From the NCBI RefSeq assembly GCF_038397715.1, contig NZ_CP151633.1, forward strand, positions 2,170,001 to 2,234,000: a DNA stretch of 64,000 nucleotides, in the 5' to 3' direction. How positions within the stretch are numbered: position 1 is the stretch's first letter; the number at the start of each line of letters is the position of its first letter. The translations under genes and the position numbers were made by a program. Origin of the DNA: Microbacterium sp. LWO14-1.2 (GTDB lineage: Bacteria; Actinomycetota; Actinomycetes; Actinomycetales; Microbacteriaceae). Positions 25,843 to 35,903 of this stretch are shown one piece after another. The notes beneath the pieces are model-generated. The model did no database searches and had not been told where the DNA came from. It saw nothing but the letters and a program-made list of their open reading frames with translations.

Positions 25843-27036
25843 ATGTCCGAGCCGTCCCCTGACCTGCTCCGCCGTCTGCGCGAGGGCGCGGCCGACCGCG
25901 ACCGCGACCGCCGGCTGCCGCGTGCCGAGATCCGCGAGCTCCTGGATGCCGGGTTCGGCGCCGCGCGCGTCCCCGTCGAGCACGGCGGGGAGGGCGTCGA
26001 CCTCGCGACGCTCTTCGCACGTCTCATCGACCTCGCCGCCGCGGACTCGAACGTCGCGCACGTGTTCCGCGGGCACCTGGCGTTCGTCGAGCAGCAGCAC
26101 TTCGAGCCGGATGCCGCGCGCCGCGCCGACTGGTACGGGCGCGTCCTGGCGGGGGACTTCGTCGGCAACGCGCAGTCGGAGCTCTCCGGCACCTCCGACC
26201 TCGCCACGACCCTCACGGAGCGCGACGGCGGTCTGCGTCTCGACGGACGCAAGTACTACACGACGGGCAGTCTCTACGCCGACTGGATCGACCTCTCCGC
26301 GCGGCACCGCGGCGAGGACCACCAGGTGATCGTGTCGACGCACGTCGACGGCGTCGAGTCGGTCGACGACTGGGCCGGTTTCGGTCAGCGCCTCACCGGC
26401 AGCGGCACGACGACGTTCACGGACGTGGTCGTCGACCCCGCACGCGTGCGGCCCTATGCGCTCGACGACGACGGGTTCCGGCATCCGTACCTGATGGGGT
26501 TCTTCCAGCTCGTGCTGCTCGCGGTCGTCGCGGGCATCGGACGGGCGGCCGTCGATGACGCGGTCGCGTTCGTGCAGCCCCGCCGCCGGATCTTCGGATT
26601 CGGCGGGGAGGCGCTCCCTCGTCAGGATCCGCTCGTGCAGAGCGTGGTCGGCCGGCTGTCCTCGGCGGCCTTCGCGGCGAGGGCCACCGTGCTCGAGGCC
26701 GCGCGCTCGCTCGACACCGCCCTCGACGGGTACCGGCTCGGCGAAGGCGACCCCGCGGCCTTCACCCGCGCGCAGCTCGACGTCTACCGTGCGCAGCAGA
26801 CCGTGCTTCCGAGCGTGATCCAGGCGACCGGCGAGCTGTTCGAGGTCGGCGGAGCGTCGTCGGTCGACGTCGGCCGCGGACTGGACAGGCACTGGCGCAA
26901 CGCCCGCACGGTCGCGACCCACAACCCGAGCGTGCAGCGTCAGCGCGCGCTCGGCGACTGGGAGTTGAATGGGGTCGTGCCCCTGTTCAACCAGCCGCAG
27001 AACCCGACGCCCGCGGCGACGGGGGCCTCCTCGTGA
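25843..27036 (+). CDS. Acyl-CoA dehydrogenase-fold flavin monooxygenase (DszC/SfnB-like)
   Basis: A 397-residue protein with the acyl-CoA dehydrogenase fold. It contains NAQSELSGTSDLATTL and KYYTTGSLYADW in the flavin-side beta domain and ends FEVGGASSVDVGRGLDRHWRN followed by the THNP segment. These features are typical of the DszC/SfnB group, which oxygenates organosulfur compounds with reduced flavin, rather than beta-oxidation enzymes. It overlaps the LLM monooxygenase start by four bases (GTGA). Association with an FMNH2-type partner supports a two-component monooxygenase. Substrate unknown; organosulfur is inferred. Confidence 0.82.
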   Translation: MSEPSPDLLRRLREGAADRDRDRRLPRAEIRELLDAGFGAARVPVEHGGEGVDLATLFARLIDLAAADSNVAHVFRGHLAFVEQQHFEPDAARRADWYGRVLAGDFVGNAQSELSGTSDLATTLTERDGGLRLDGRKYYTTGSLYADWIDLSARHRGEDHQVIVSTHVDGVESVDDWAGFGQRLTGSGTTTFTDVVVDPARVRPYALDDDGFRHPYLMGFFQLVLLAVVAGIGRAAVDDAVAFVQPRRRIFGFGGEALPRQDPLVQSVVGRLSSAAFAARATVLEAARSLDTALDGYRLGEGDPAAFTRAQLDVYRAQQTVLPSVIQATGELFEVGGASSVDVGRGLDRHWRNARTVATHNPSVQRQRALGDWELNGVVPLFNQPQNPTPAATGASS

Positions 27037-28400
27037 CCAAGCGCCTCATCGTCAACCTGTTCGAGATGGCGACGCCCGGGCACATCACGCACGGGCTGTG
27101 GCGTCAGCCCGACAATCAGCGCGAGCGCTACGCCGACGTCGCCTACTGGACCGAGCTCGCCCGCATCGCGGAGGATGCCGGATTCGACGCGATCTTCCTG
27201 GCCGACGTCGTCGGGGCGTACGACGTGTACGACGACGCGTTCGAGCCGGCGCTGGAGCGCGGCCTGCAGATCCCCAACCTCGACCCGATGCTGTTGGTGG
27301 CGGCGATGGCGGCCGTCACCGACCACGTCGGCTTCGGCGTCACGTTCTCGACCACGTACGAGCCCCCGTTCGCGTTCGCCCGGCGCATGGCCACCCTCGA
27401 TCACCTGACCGGCGGTCGGGTCGGCTGGAACATCGTCACCTCGTACCTGCCGAACGCCGCGCGCAATTTCGGCCTCGCCGACCAGATCCCGCACGACACC
27501 CGCTACGAGATCGCCGCCGAGTACGTCGAGGTGCTCTACAAGCTGTGGGAGGGCTCCTGGGATGACGACGCGGTCGTCGTCGACAAGGATGCCGGCGTGT
27601 ACAGCCGCCCGGGATCCGTGCGCGCGATCGACCACGAGGGCGAGCACTTCCGCGTCGCGGGGCCTCATCTCAGCGAGCCATCGCGGCAGCGGGTGCCGGT
27701 GCTCTTCCAGGCGTCGGCGTCGAAAGCCGGCATCGCGTTCGCGGCGCAGCACGCCGAGGTGCTCTTCACGGCCGATCGACCGCCGGGTGCGCTCGAGCGC
27801 AACATCGCCGCGATCCGCGACGAGAGCGTGCGGCAGGGGCGACGCCCCGACGACACCCGGTTCCTCGTCATGGCCACCGTGATCGTCGGGCGCACCGAGC
27901 AGGAGGCCAGGGAGAAGGCGGAACGCTATCGCTCGTTCCGCGACCCCGAGGGCGCGTTCATCCACATGAGCGTGCCGTTCCATCCGCTCGACCACCCCGC
28001 CGAGCTCACCGTGCGCGAGGCGCTGGAGCGCGAGGGCCGGCACGACGTGATCGACGCGGGCGCGCTGCCGCTGCACCTCACCGTCGGACAGTTCGCGCGG
28101 GCGGTCGACGAAGCCTGGGACTCCCGTTTCTTCGCGGTCGGCGACCCGCAGCAGGTCGCCGACATCATCGAGGGCTGGCTCGACGACGACGGCATCGACG
28201 GCATCAACCTGCGCCAGTACCACTCGTTCGACACGGCGCGGGACTTCGGCGAGCTGGTCGTCCCCGAGCTGCGCCGACGCGGACGGATGCGCGAGCGGTA
28301 CGAGCCGGGGGAGACGCTGCGCGAGCGGATCTTCGGAGAGGGGCCGCGGCTTCCGGACCGGCACCCCGCTGCGCGGTACCGCGGCGGCGCGGGGCTGTAG
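27033..28400 (+). CDS. LLM-class FMN-dependent monooxygenase (NtaA/SnaA/DszA family)
   Basis: A 455-residue bacterial-luciferase-fold monooxygenase of the NtaA/SnaA/DszA branch. Family landmarks are HITHGLWRQPDNQRERY near the N-terminus, GRVGWNIVTSYLPNAARNFG at about residue 127, and PVLFQASASKAGIAFAAQHA in the middle. Members use FMNH2 and oxygen to cleave C-S or C-N bonds (DBT sulfone, nitrilotriacetate). No flavin reductase gene is adjacent. It closes the ABC importer operon. Confidence 0.88.
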   Translation: MTKRLIVNLFEMATPGHITHGLWRQPDNQRERYADVAYWTELARIAEDAGFDAIFLADVVGAYDVYDDAFEPALERGLQIPNLDPMLLVAAMAAVTDHVGFGVTFSTTYEPPFAFARRMATLDHLTGGRVGWNIVTSYLPNAARNFGLADQIPHDTRYEIAAEYVEVLYKLWEGSWDDDAVVVDKDAGVYSRPGSVRAIDHEGEHFRVAGPHLSEPSRQRVPVLFQASASKAGIAFAAQHAEVLFTADRPPGALERNIAAIRDESVRQGRRPDDTRFLVMATVIVGRTEQEAREKAERYRSFRDPEGAFIHMSVPFHPLDHPAELTVREALEREGRHDVIDAGALPLHLTVGQFARAVDEAWDSRFFAVGDPQQVADIIEGWLDDDGIDGINLRQYHSFDTARDFGELVVPELRRRGRMRERYEPGETLRERIFGEGPRLPDRHPAARYRGGAGL

Positions 28401-28433
28401 GACGGCGACGCTGCGCTGCGGCCGGTGTCGCGC

Positions 28434-29363
28434 TCAGTGCGTGAACGACACCCCCGCGGCATCCCGCACCATCGCTCCGGCGACGCGGGCGCCCGCCCCG
28501 GCGGCGACGATGAGCTGCTGCGGACCGGGCACGGCCGTGTCGCCCGCGGCGTAGAGGCCGGCGACGTCGGTCCGGCCCTCGCCGTCGACGACGAGGTGCC
28601 CCGCGGCATCGACGGCCGGGGCGAACCCCCGCAGGAACGACAGGTCGTTGTGCCACTCGGGGCGCACGAACCCGCCGTCGACCGGCACCACGGAGCCGCC
28701 GTCCAGCCGGACGGCCTCGATGCGTCCCCGATCGCCCACCAGCTCGGCGATGCGCGCACGGCGCACGTCGACGCCGGCCGCCGCGAGCTCCGCCTCCTGC
28801 ACCGCCGTCACGGCATCCGATCCGTTCGTGAACACCGTGAGGCTGTCGGTCCAGCGCGCGATGAGCCGCGCGCGGTCGGCGAGATCGGGGGTCTCGCCGA
28901 TCAGAGCGAGGCGCCGGCCGCGCAGCTCCCACGCGTCGCACGCCGCGCAGCTGAACAGGCTCATGCCGTAGTAGCCGCGGAGGTTCGGCACGTCGGGCAG
29001 CGTCTCGCGCAGCCCGGTCGCGAGCAGGACGGATGCCGCTGAGGCGACCTCGGTCGGAGCGGTGCGGCCGATCGCGGCGGTGAAGCCGTCGCCGTCCCGG
29101 CTGAGCTCGAGCACTCGCACGCGGGAGCGGATCTCGACGCCGGGGTAGGCGGCCAGCTCGGCGCGGGCCAGGCGGCGGAGCTCGTGCGGCGGCACGCCGT
29201 CGCGCGTGAGGAAGCCGTGGGAGGTCAGCGTCGCGGCGTTCCGAGGCCGGTCGGCGTCGATCACGAGCACACGCAGCAGTGAGCGGCCCAGGTTCAGCGC
29301 GGCGGAGAGGCCGGCCGGCCCTCCGCCCACGATGAGCGCGTCGTAGGGCGTCGTGTCGGTCAT
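28434..29363 (-). CDS. Thioredoxin-reductase-like FAD oxidoreductase
   Basis: A 309-residue two-domain flavoprotein. The FAD site is at residues 9-18 (LIVGGGPAGL), the redox CxxC is LFSCAACDAWELRG near residue 137, and the late FAD motif is GLYAAGDTA. The usual NADPH-binding GGGxSA is replaced by LIGETPDLADRA, so cofactor use may differ from true TrxB. A GGAGG ribosome site precedes the ATG. It is transcribed away from the dnaK promoter. No thioredoxin gene is adjacent. Confidence 0.82.
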   Translation of the reverse strand: MTDTTPYDALIVGGGPAGLSAALNLGRSLLRVLVIDADRPRNAATLTSHGFLTRDGVPPHELRRLARAELAAYPGVEIRSRVRVLELSRDGDGFTAAIGRTAPTEVASAASVLLATGLRETLPDVPNLRGYYGMSLFSCAACDAWELRGRRLALIGETPDLADRARLIARWTDSLTVFTNGSDAVTAVQEAELAAAGVDVRRARIAELVGDRGRIEAVRLDGGSVVPVDGGFVRPEWHNDLSFLRGFAPAVDAAGHLVVDGEGRTDVAGLYAAGDTAVPGPQQLIVAAGAGARVAGAMVRDAAGVSFTH

Positions 29364-29440
29364 GTCGTACCTCCGCCTCCATCCTGCCAGCAGTCGGTGA
29401 GGGTGGCCTTACTTCCCCCTCTCTTCTCGGCGGATTCAAA

Positions 29441-31439
<1,999 letters not shown>

Positions 31440-31441
31440 TC

Positions 31442-32080
31442 ATGACGGACAAGAACTTCGACGACGACGAGGTTCGCAGCGAGGGGTCGGATGCTCAGGC
31501 ATCCGGCCCCGAGCCGCAGAACCAGGACTCCCGCGAGGCGATGGCCGCCGAAGGGTCGGATGAGACGCCGGTCGACGGCGCCCCCGACGACCTGACGGTC
31601 GACGACATCCTCAGCGCGGGGCAGACCGAGGAGGCCGCGGCTGGCGACGCCGCACTGGCGGATGCCGAGGACGCGCTGCTGCACGACCTCAAGCGCCTGC
31701 AGGCCGAGTACGCCAACTACCGCCGCCGCACCGAGGAGCAGCGTCAGGTCGAGATCGAGCGTGCGAAGGGCGAGGCCGCCAAGGGCCTCATCCCCGTGCT
31801 CGACGATCTCGCCCGCGCCGCCCAGCACGGTGACCTCGTCGAGGGCACGCCCTTCGCCGTGATCGCCGACAAGGTGCGCGCCGTGGTCGATCGCCTCGGT
31901 GTGGTCTCGTACGGCGAGAAGGGCGAGGAGTTCGACCCCCAGCGCCACGAGGCCATCTTCCAGCAGCCCACCCCCGGCGCCACGACCACCACGATCCTCG
32001 AGGTGGTGGAGGTCGGATACCGCCTCGGCGACGTCGAGCTGCGGCCAGCGAAGGTCGTCGTCGCCGTACCTGCCGAGTAG
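31442..32080 (+). CDS. grpE: Nucleotide exchange factor GrpE
   Basis: A 212-residue GrpE, which releases ADP from DnaK. A long acidic, disordered N-terminus (about residues 1-75) precedes the coiled coil with RLQAEYANYRRRTEEQRQVE and the C-terminal beta domain containing FDPQRHEAIFQQPTP. It starts two bases after the dnaK stop. The long acidic leader is common in actinobacteria. Confidence 0.95.
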   Translation: MTDKNFDDDEVRSEGSDAQASGPEPQNQDSREAMAAEGSDETPVDGAPDDLTVDDILSAGQTEEAAAGDAALADAEDALLHDLKRLQAEYANYRRRTEEQRQVEIERAKGEAAKGLIPVLDDLARAAQHGDLVEGTPFAVIADKVRAVVDRLGVVSYGEKGEEFDPQRHEAIFQQPTPGATTTTILEVVEVGYRLGDVELRPAKVVVAVPAE

Positions 32081-32087
32081 GTGATGA

Positions 32088-33071
32088 ATGGCTAGCCAGG
32101 ACTGGTTCGACAAGGACTTCTACAAGACCCTCGGGGTCTCGAAGGACGTCAGCGACGCCGATCTCAAGAAGACGTACCGCAAGCTCGCACGCAAGTATCA
32201 CCCCGACTCCAATCAGGGTGACGAGAAGGCGGAGGCGAAGTTCAAGGAGATCAGCGAGGCCTACTCGGTGCTCTCCGACTCCGAGCAGCGCAAGGAGTAC
32301 GACGAGATCCGCGCCATGGGCTCGGGCGCTCGCTTCACGGCGGGCGGCCAGTCCGGTGGCGGCTTCGAAGATGTGTTCAGCCGGTTCGGCCAGCAGGGGC
32401 GCGGACAGTCCGCCGACTTCGAGGACATCTTCGCGATGTTCAATCAGGGGCAGGGCGGCTCGTTCGGCTCCGGCCGGTTCGGGCAGACCTCCGGTGGGTT
32501 CCGCGGCTTCGGCGGCCCCCAGCGGGGCGCCGATGTCACCGCACGCACCACGCTCGACTTCGTCACCGCCGTGCAGGGCGAGACCATCACCCTGCAGGGC
32601 GAAGACGGCAAGCCGTTCAAGGTGAAGATCCCCGCCGGCGTCTCCGACGGACAGAAGATCCGTCTGCGCGGTCGGGGGCGCCCGTCCCCGGACGGCGGTG
32701 AGAGCGGCGACATCGTGGTGCAGATCACGGTTCGACCGCATCCGGTCTTCACCCGTGACGGCCTGAACCTGCGCATCGTCGTTCCGGTGACCTTCACCGA
32801 GGCCGCACTGGGCGCGACCATCGAGGTGCCCACCCTGGGCGGCGAGACGGTCAAGCTCCGCGTCGCACCCGGTACTCCCTCGGGGCGCGTCCTGCGCGTC
32901 AAGGGACGCGGCGTCACGACCGCGAAGGGCACCGGCGACCTGCTCGCCGAACTCCAGATCGCGGTGCCGTCGCACCTCGACGAGGAGGCCAAGGAGGCCC
33001 TGCGGAAGTTCCAGGCCCTCGAGCCCACTGAGAACCCCCGCGCCGACCTCATGGCGAAGGCGCGGCGGTGA
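32088..33071 (+). CDS. dnaJ: DnaJ-type co-chaperone lacking the zinc-finger domain
   Basis: A 327-residue J protein. The J domain has the HPD tripeptide at residues 38-40; a Gly/Phe-rich segment with GFEDVFSRFG runs to about residue 145; then come the two C-terminal beta domains (DVTARTTLDFVTAVQGETIT and so on). The four CxxCxGxG zinc motifs of classical DnaJ are absent, so this is a type II (CbpA/DnaJ2-like) protein although it occupies the dnaJ slot between grpE and hspR. It stimulates DnaK ATPase and delivers substrates. Confidence 0.93.
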   Translation: MASQDWFDKDFYKTLGVSKDVSDADLKKTYRKLARKYHPDSNQGDEKAEAKFKEISEAYSVLSDSEQRKEYDEIRAMGSGARFTAGGQSGGGFEDVFSRFGQQGRGQSADFEDIFAMFNQGQGGSFGSGRFGQTSGGFRGFGGPQRGADVTARTTLDFVTAVQGETITLQGEDGKPFKVKIPAGVSDGQKIRLRGRGRPSPDGGESGDIVVQITVRPHPVFTRDGLNLRIVVPVTFTEAALGATIEVPTLGGETVKLRVAPGTPSGRVLRVKGRGVTTAKGTGDLLAELQIAVPSHLDEEAKEALRKFQALEPTENPRADLMAKARR

Positions 33072-33118
33072 GACCATGACGACGATCACGAACACCGGAC
33101 GGAAGAAGGTGACACTCC

Positions 33119-33550
33119 GTGGCTGACATGCAGATGGATGCCGACACCCCGGTGTTCGCGATCGCCGTCGCGGCCGAGCTCGCCGGGATGCACCCGCAGA
33201 CCCTGCGGCAGTACGACCGGATCGGGCTCGTGGTGCCCGGCCGCACCTCGGGCGGCTCGCGCCGCTACTCGACCCGCAACATCGAGCAGCTCCGCGAAGT
33301 CGCACAGCTCTCATCCGAGGGCATGAGCCTCCCCGCGATCGCACGACTCCTCGATCTGGAGGACGAGAACCGGATGCTGCGCCGTCGCATCGCCGAGCTC
33401 GATGCCGCTCTGCGCGCGGAGCGGGAGAACCGCCCCGGCGTCCGCGTCTTCGCTGCCGGTTCGTCGGGCGTCGTCCCGATGCCGAGCGGTCGGCGCATCC
33501 GCCGCTCCACCGAACTCGTTCTCTGGCATCCGGGCAGCGGCCGGAACTGA
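33119..33550 (+). CDS. hspR: Heat-shock repressor HspR (MerR family)
   Basis: A 143-residue MerR-type regulator with FAIAVAAELAGMHPQTLRQY as helix-turn-helix and RTSGGSRRYSTRNIEQLREV as wing, the standard HspR sequence. The C-terminal part is a coiled coil and a basic tail. It represses the dnaK operon through the HAIR-like sites at 29441-29514. The GTG at 33119 is used; an ATG three codons later is equally possible. Last gene of the heat-shock operon. Confidence 0.95.
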   Translation: MADMQMDADTPVFAIAVAAELAGMHPQTLRQYDRIGLVVPGRTSGGSRRYSTRNIEQLREVAQLSSEGMSLPAIARLLDLEDENRMLRRRIAELDAALRAERENRPGVRVFAAGSSGVVPMPSGRRIRRSTELVLWHPGSGRN

Positions 33551-33627
33551 GTCCGGGGAGAAATCGTCGAATCCGGCGGGCGAGGCAGGAGAGGTCGTCC
33601 ACCTCGGCGCGGTATCGTTGCGACACG

Positions 33628-35040
33628 ATGAGGATGACGCGTCGCACTCTGCTGATCGGCGCCGGCGCCGGCGTCCTGGGAGTGATTCTCGCCTCCTGCA
33701 CGCCCGAGCCGGCGCCCACTCCCACGCCCTCGCGGACGCCCACGCCGAAGCCGACCGGGGGTGCGATCTCGCCCACCGCGTTCGCGCGCAGCGCCTGGAC
33801 CAGCGACCCGTTCTCGCTCGGCGCCGCCAGCTACACGCCGCCCGGCACGCAGCAGAGCGCGCGCGAGGCTCTCGCCGCCCCGGTCGACGACCGTCTCTTC
33901 TTCGCCGGCGAGGCCACCGACACCGAGGCACCGGGCACGATCGACGCGGCCCTGCGGTCGGGTGACCGCGCGGCCGACGACGTGATCCGCGCCGCGGGCG
34001 ACGGCGAGCGGATCGCCGTGATCGGTGCGGGGCTCGCCGGTGCCGTGGCGACCTCGCGGCTCGTCGCAGCCGGACACGAGGTCATGGTGTTCGAGGCCCG
34101 CGACCGGGTGGGCGGGCGCGTGCAGTCCGTGGTCGACGAGGAGCAGTGGCCCGTCCCCGCACAGCTGGGCGGGTGGCTGCTCGCCTCCGCCGACACCGAG
34201 ATGGCCGCGCAGCTCACCCGCCTCGACATCCGCTCGACGACGCTCGGCACCCCGCTGTGGCGCTCGGCCGACGGCGACGTCGCCCCGGTGTCGTCCGACC
34301 CCGTGAACGCGGCGATCGCCGCAGGGCAGCAGCAGCCGGCCGACGTCGCGCTGGCCGACGCTCTGACCGAGGCGGGGGTCGACCTCGACGACCCCGGCGT
34401 GGTCGCGCTGCTCGCCGCGATCGCGGCATCCTCCGGCTCCGACGTCGACGAGGCGTCGACCTGGTTCCCTCCGACCCTGCCGCCGACCGAGTTCACCGCT
34501 CCGCTCGGCGATCTCGGAACGATCGTCGATGACCTGCTCGACGGTGCGAAGGTGAGCCTGACGTCGCCGGTGTCACGCGTGGCCTACGACGAGGCCGGGG
34601 TGAGCCTCGGCATCGCGACAGGGGAGTCGCTGTCGTTCGACCGCGTCGTCATCACCGTTCCGCTCGGGGTGCTGCAGGGCGAGGGTCTGCAGTTCGCACC
34701 CGCGCTGCCGTTCGGCCAGCGCGGAGCCATCGCCGAGCTGGGCATGGGTCGCATCGAGACCGTGTGGATGCGGTTCGACGAGTCGCCGTTCGCCGCGACG
34801 GCCCCGGCGGACGCCGACGCGGATGCTCCCGCCGATCCCGCTGCCGTGCCGACGATGTGGCATGTCGTCGGCGGAGACGCGCTGATCCGCACCTGGTTCG
34901 ACCTCAGCCCCGAGACGGGCGAGAGCATCGTCGTGGGGATCGTCGGCGGCGACGCCGCGGGCGAGTTCGCCGAGCTCGACGATCAGAAGGCGCTCGAGGC
35001 CGCGATCGCGTCGCTCGCTCCGTTCCTCGCGACGCCCTGA
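33628..35040 (+). CDS. Exported flavin amine oxidase with circularly permuted domain order
   Basis: A 470-residue lipoprotein-type flavin monoamine oxidase. The N-terminus combines a twin-arginine signal (MRMTRRTLL) with lipobox LASC and Cys24. Then comes, at residues 50-120, the segment that normally ends such enzymes: SAWTSDPFSLGAASYTPPGT and RLFFAGEATDTEAPGTIDAA. Only after it, at residues 128-165, follows the FAD Rossmann start IAVIGAGLAGAVA with EARDRVGGRV, which is normally at the N-terminus. The substrate domain follows, and the protein stops just where the canonical enzyme would continue into the W-DPF segment. This is the order expected of a circular permutation. A TATCGT -10 lies nine bases before the ATG. 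Substrate unknown. Confidence 0.85.
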   Translation: MRMTRRTLLIGAGAGVLGVILASCTPEPAPTPTPSRTPTPKPTGGAISPTAFARSAWTSDPFSLGAASYTPPGTQQSAREALAAPVDDRLFFAGEATDTEAPGTIDAALRSGDRAADDVIRAAGDGERIAVIGAGLAGAVATSRLVAAGHEVMVFEARDRVGGRVQSVVDEEQWPVPAQLGGWLLASADTEMAAQLTRLDIRSTTLGTPLWRSADGDVAPVSSDPVNAAIAAGQQQPADVALADALTEAGVDLDDPGVVALLAAIAASSGSDVDEASTWFPPTLPPTEFTAPLGDLGTIVDDLLDGAKVSLTSPVSRVAYDEAGVSLGIATGESLSFDRVVITVPLGVLQGEGLQFAPALPFGQRGAIAELGMGRIETVWMRFDESPFAATAPADADADAPADPAAVPTMWHVVGGDALIRTWFDLSPETGESIVVGIVGGDAAGEFAELDDQKALEAAIASLAPFLATP

Positions 35041-35088
35041 CACCCTGCCGCCCTGACGCCCTGACACCCTGCCGCCCTGACGGCCTGA
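35041..35088. repeat. 24-bp tandem duplication
   Basis: Two adjacent 24-base copies of a CACCCTGCCGCCCTGACG-plus-six unit (35041-35064 and 35065-35088) differ at one base. They lie directly after the amine oxidase stop codon and before the convergent membrane-protein gene. A copy-number-variable minisatellite is possible; no function is evident. Confidence 0.7.
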
Positions 35089-35108
35089 TTCCCTACCCGC
35101 AAACCGCG

Positions 35109-35753
35109 TCAGACCGGCGGCCTGTCGTGGCCTCGGCGTCGCATCCTGCTGACGAGGACGATCACCGCCGCGACGGCGGCGAAGATCGCGAGGGCGATCG
35201 CGCTCGTGATGAGGAACTCCGGCGGCCCCGACACCTGCCGGGGGTCGAGGAAGTAGTACGGGTACCAGCCGACGATCGGGCCCCGCCACAGCGTGACCCC
35301 GCCCCAGGCGAGCGGGAAGGCCAGCGCGGTCGGCACGACCCACCACGGGACGCCCCTGTGTCCGGGGGTCAGGACCCAGGCGAGGGCGGTGCAGGCCGGC
35401 AGGTAGAAGTGCAGCACCTGATCGGACCACGGGACGTCGACGCGGATGCCGCGGAGCCCCGCCTGCCAGGCGATCAGGGCGAACGCGAGGCCGGCGGTGA
35501 TCGTCCAGGTCAGCACCAGGGCCAGCGCGACCGTGAACCATCGCGGGTCGGCCGCCCGTGCGAAAGCCAGGACCGCGCCGATCACGAGCACGACGACCAG
35601 AGCGCAGTTCGACTGGACGGTCAGGTAGGCGAAGAAGTTGTCGCCGGCGATCGTGCGAGAGCTGAGGCCCCAGAACAGCCGGTGCACGAGGGCCACGGTG
35701 CAGACGCTCGCCGCCGCGAGGCGCAGCACGCCGAAGACCGCTCGTGCCCTCAC
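35109..35753 (-). CDS. Pr6Pr-type six-helix membrane protein
   Basis: A protein of about 214 residues with six hydrophobic segments, resembling the Pr6Pr (FAR-17a/AIG1-like) membrane proteins of actinobacteria, with TVQSNCALVVVLV after helix 2 and WYPYYFLDP near the end. Function unknown. I place the start at the GTG at 35753 behind a GGGGAAGGGG stretch; a longer frame reaches 35870, but that ATG lies inside a terminator hairpin. A TAGACT -10 at 35810-35815 on the minus strand supports the internal start. Confidence 0.7.
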   Translation of the reverse strand: MRARAVFGVLRLAAASVCTVALVHRLFWGLSSRTIAGDNFFAYLTVQSNCALVVVLVIGAVLAFARAADPRWFTVALALVLTWTITAGLAFALIAWQAGLRGIRVDVPWSDQVLHFYLPACTALAWVLTPGHRGVPWWVVPTALAFPLAWGGVTLWRGPIVGWYPYYFLDPRQVSGPPEFLITSAIALAIFAAVAAVIVLVSRMRRRGHDRPPV

Positions 35754-35839
35754 CTTCGCCGCTGCCCCTTCCCCGTCGCGCGCCGGATCGCGCGCCGCGT
35801 CTCCTGGCGAGTCTACGGAGTGCTGCGGGGGAGAACGGC

Positions 35840-35872
35840 AGGTGCCGGTCGGGATGATCCCGACCGGCACCT
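35840..35872 (-). terminator. Strong hairpin downstream of the propeller-lectin gene
   Basis: AGGTGCCGGTCGGGAT (35840-35855) and ATCCCGACCGGCACCT (35857-35872) form a perfect 16-bp inverted repeat around one base. It lies 31 bases after the stop of the minus-strand propeller/lectin gene and probably ends its transcript. Confidence 0.8.
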
Positions 35873-35903
35873 CGTCACTGCGCGACGCGCAGGGGCGAAC
35901 CCG

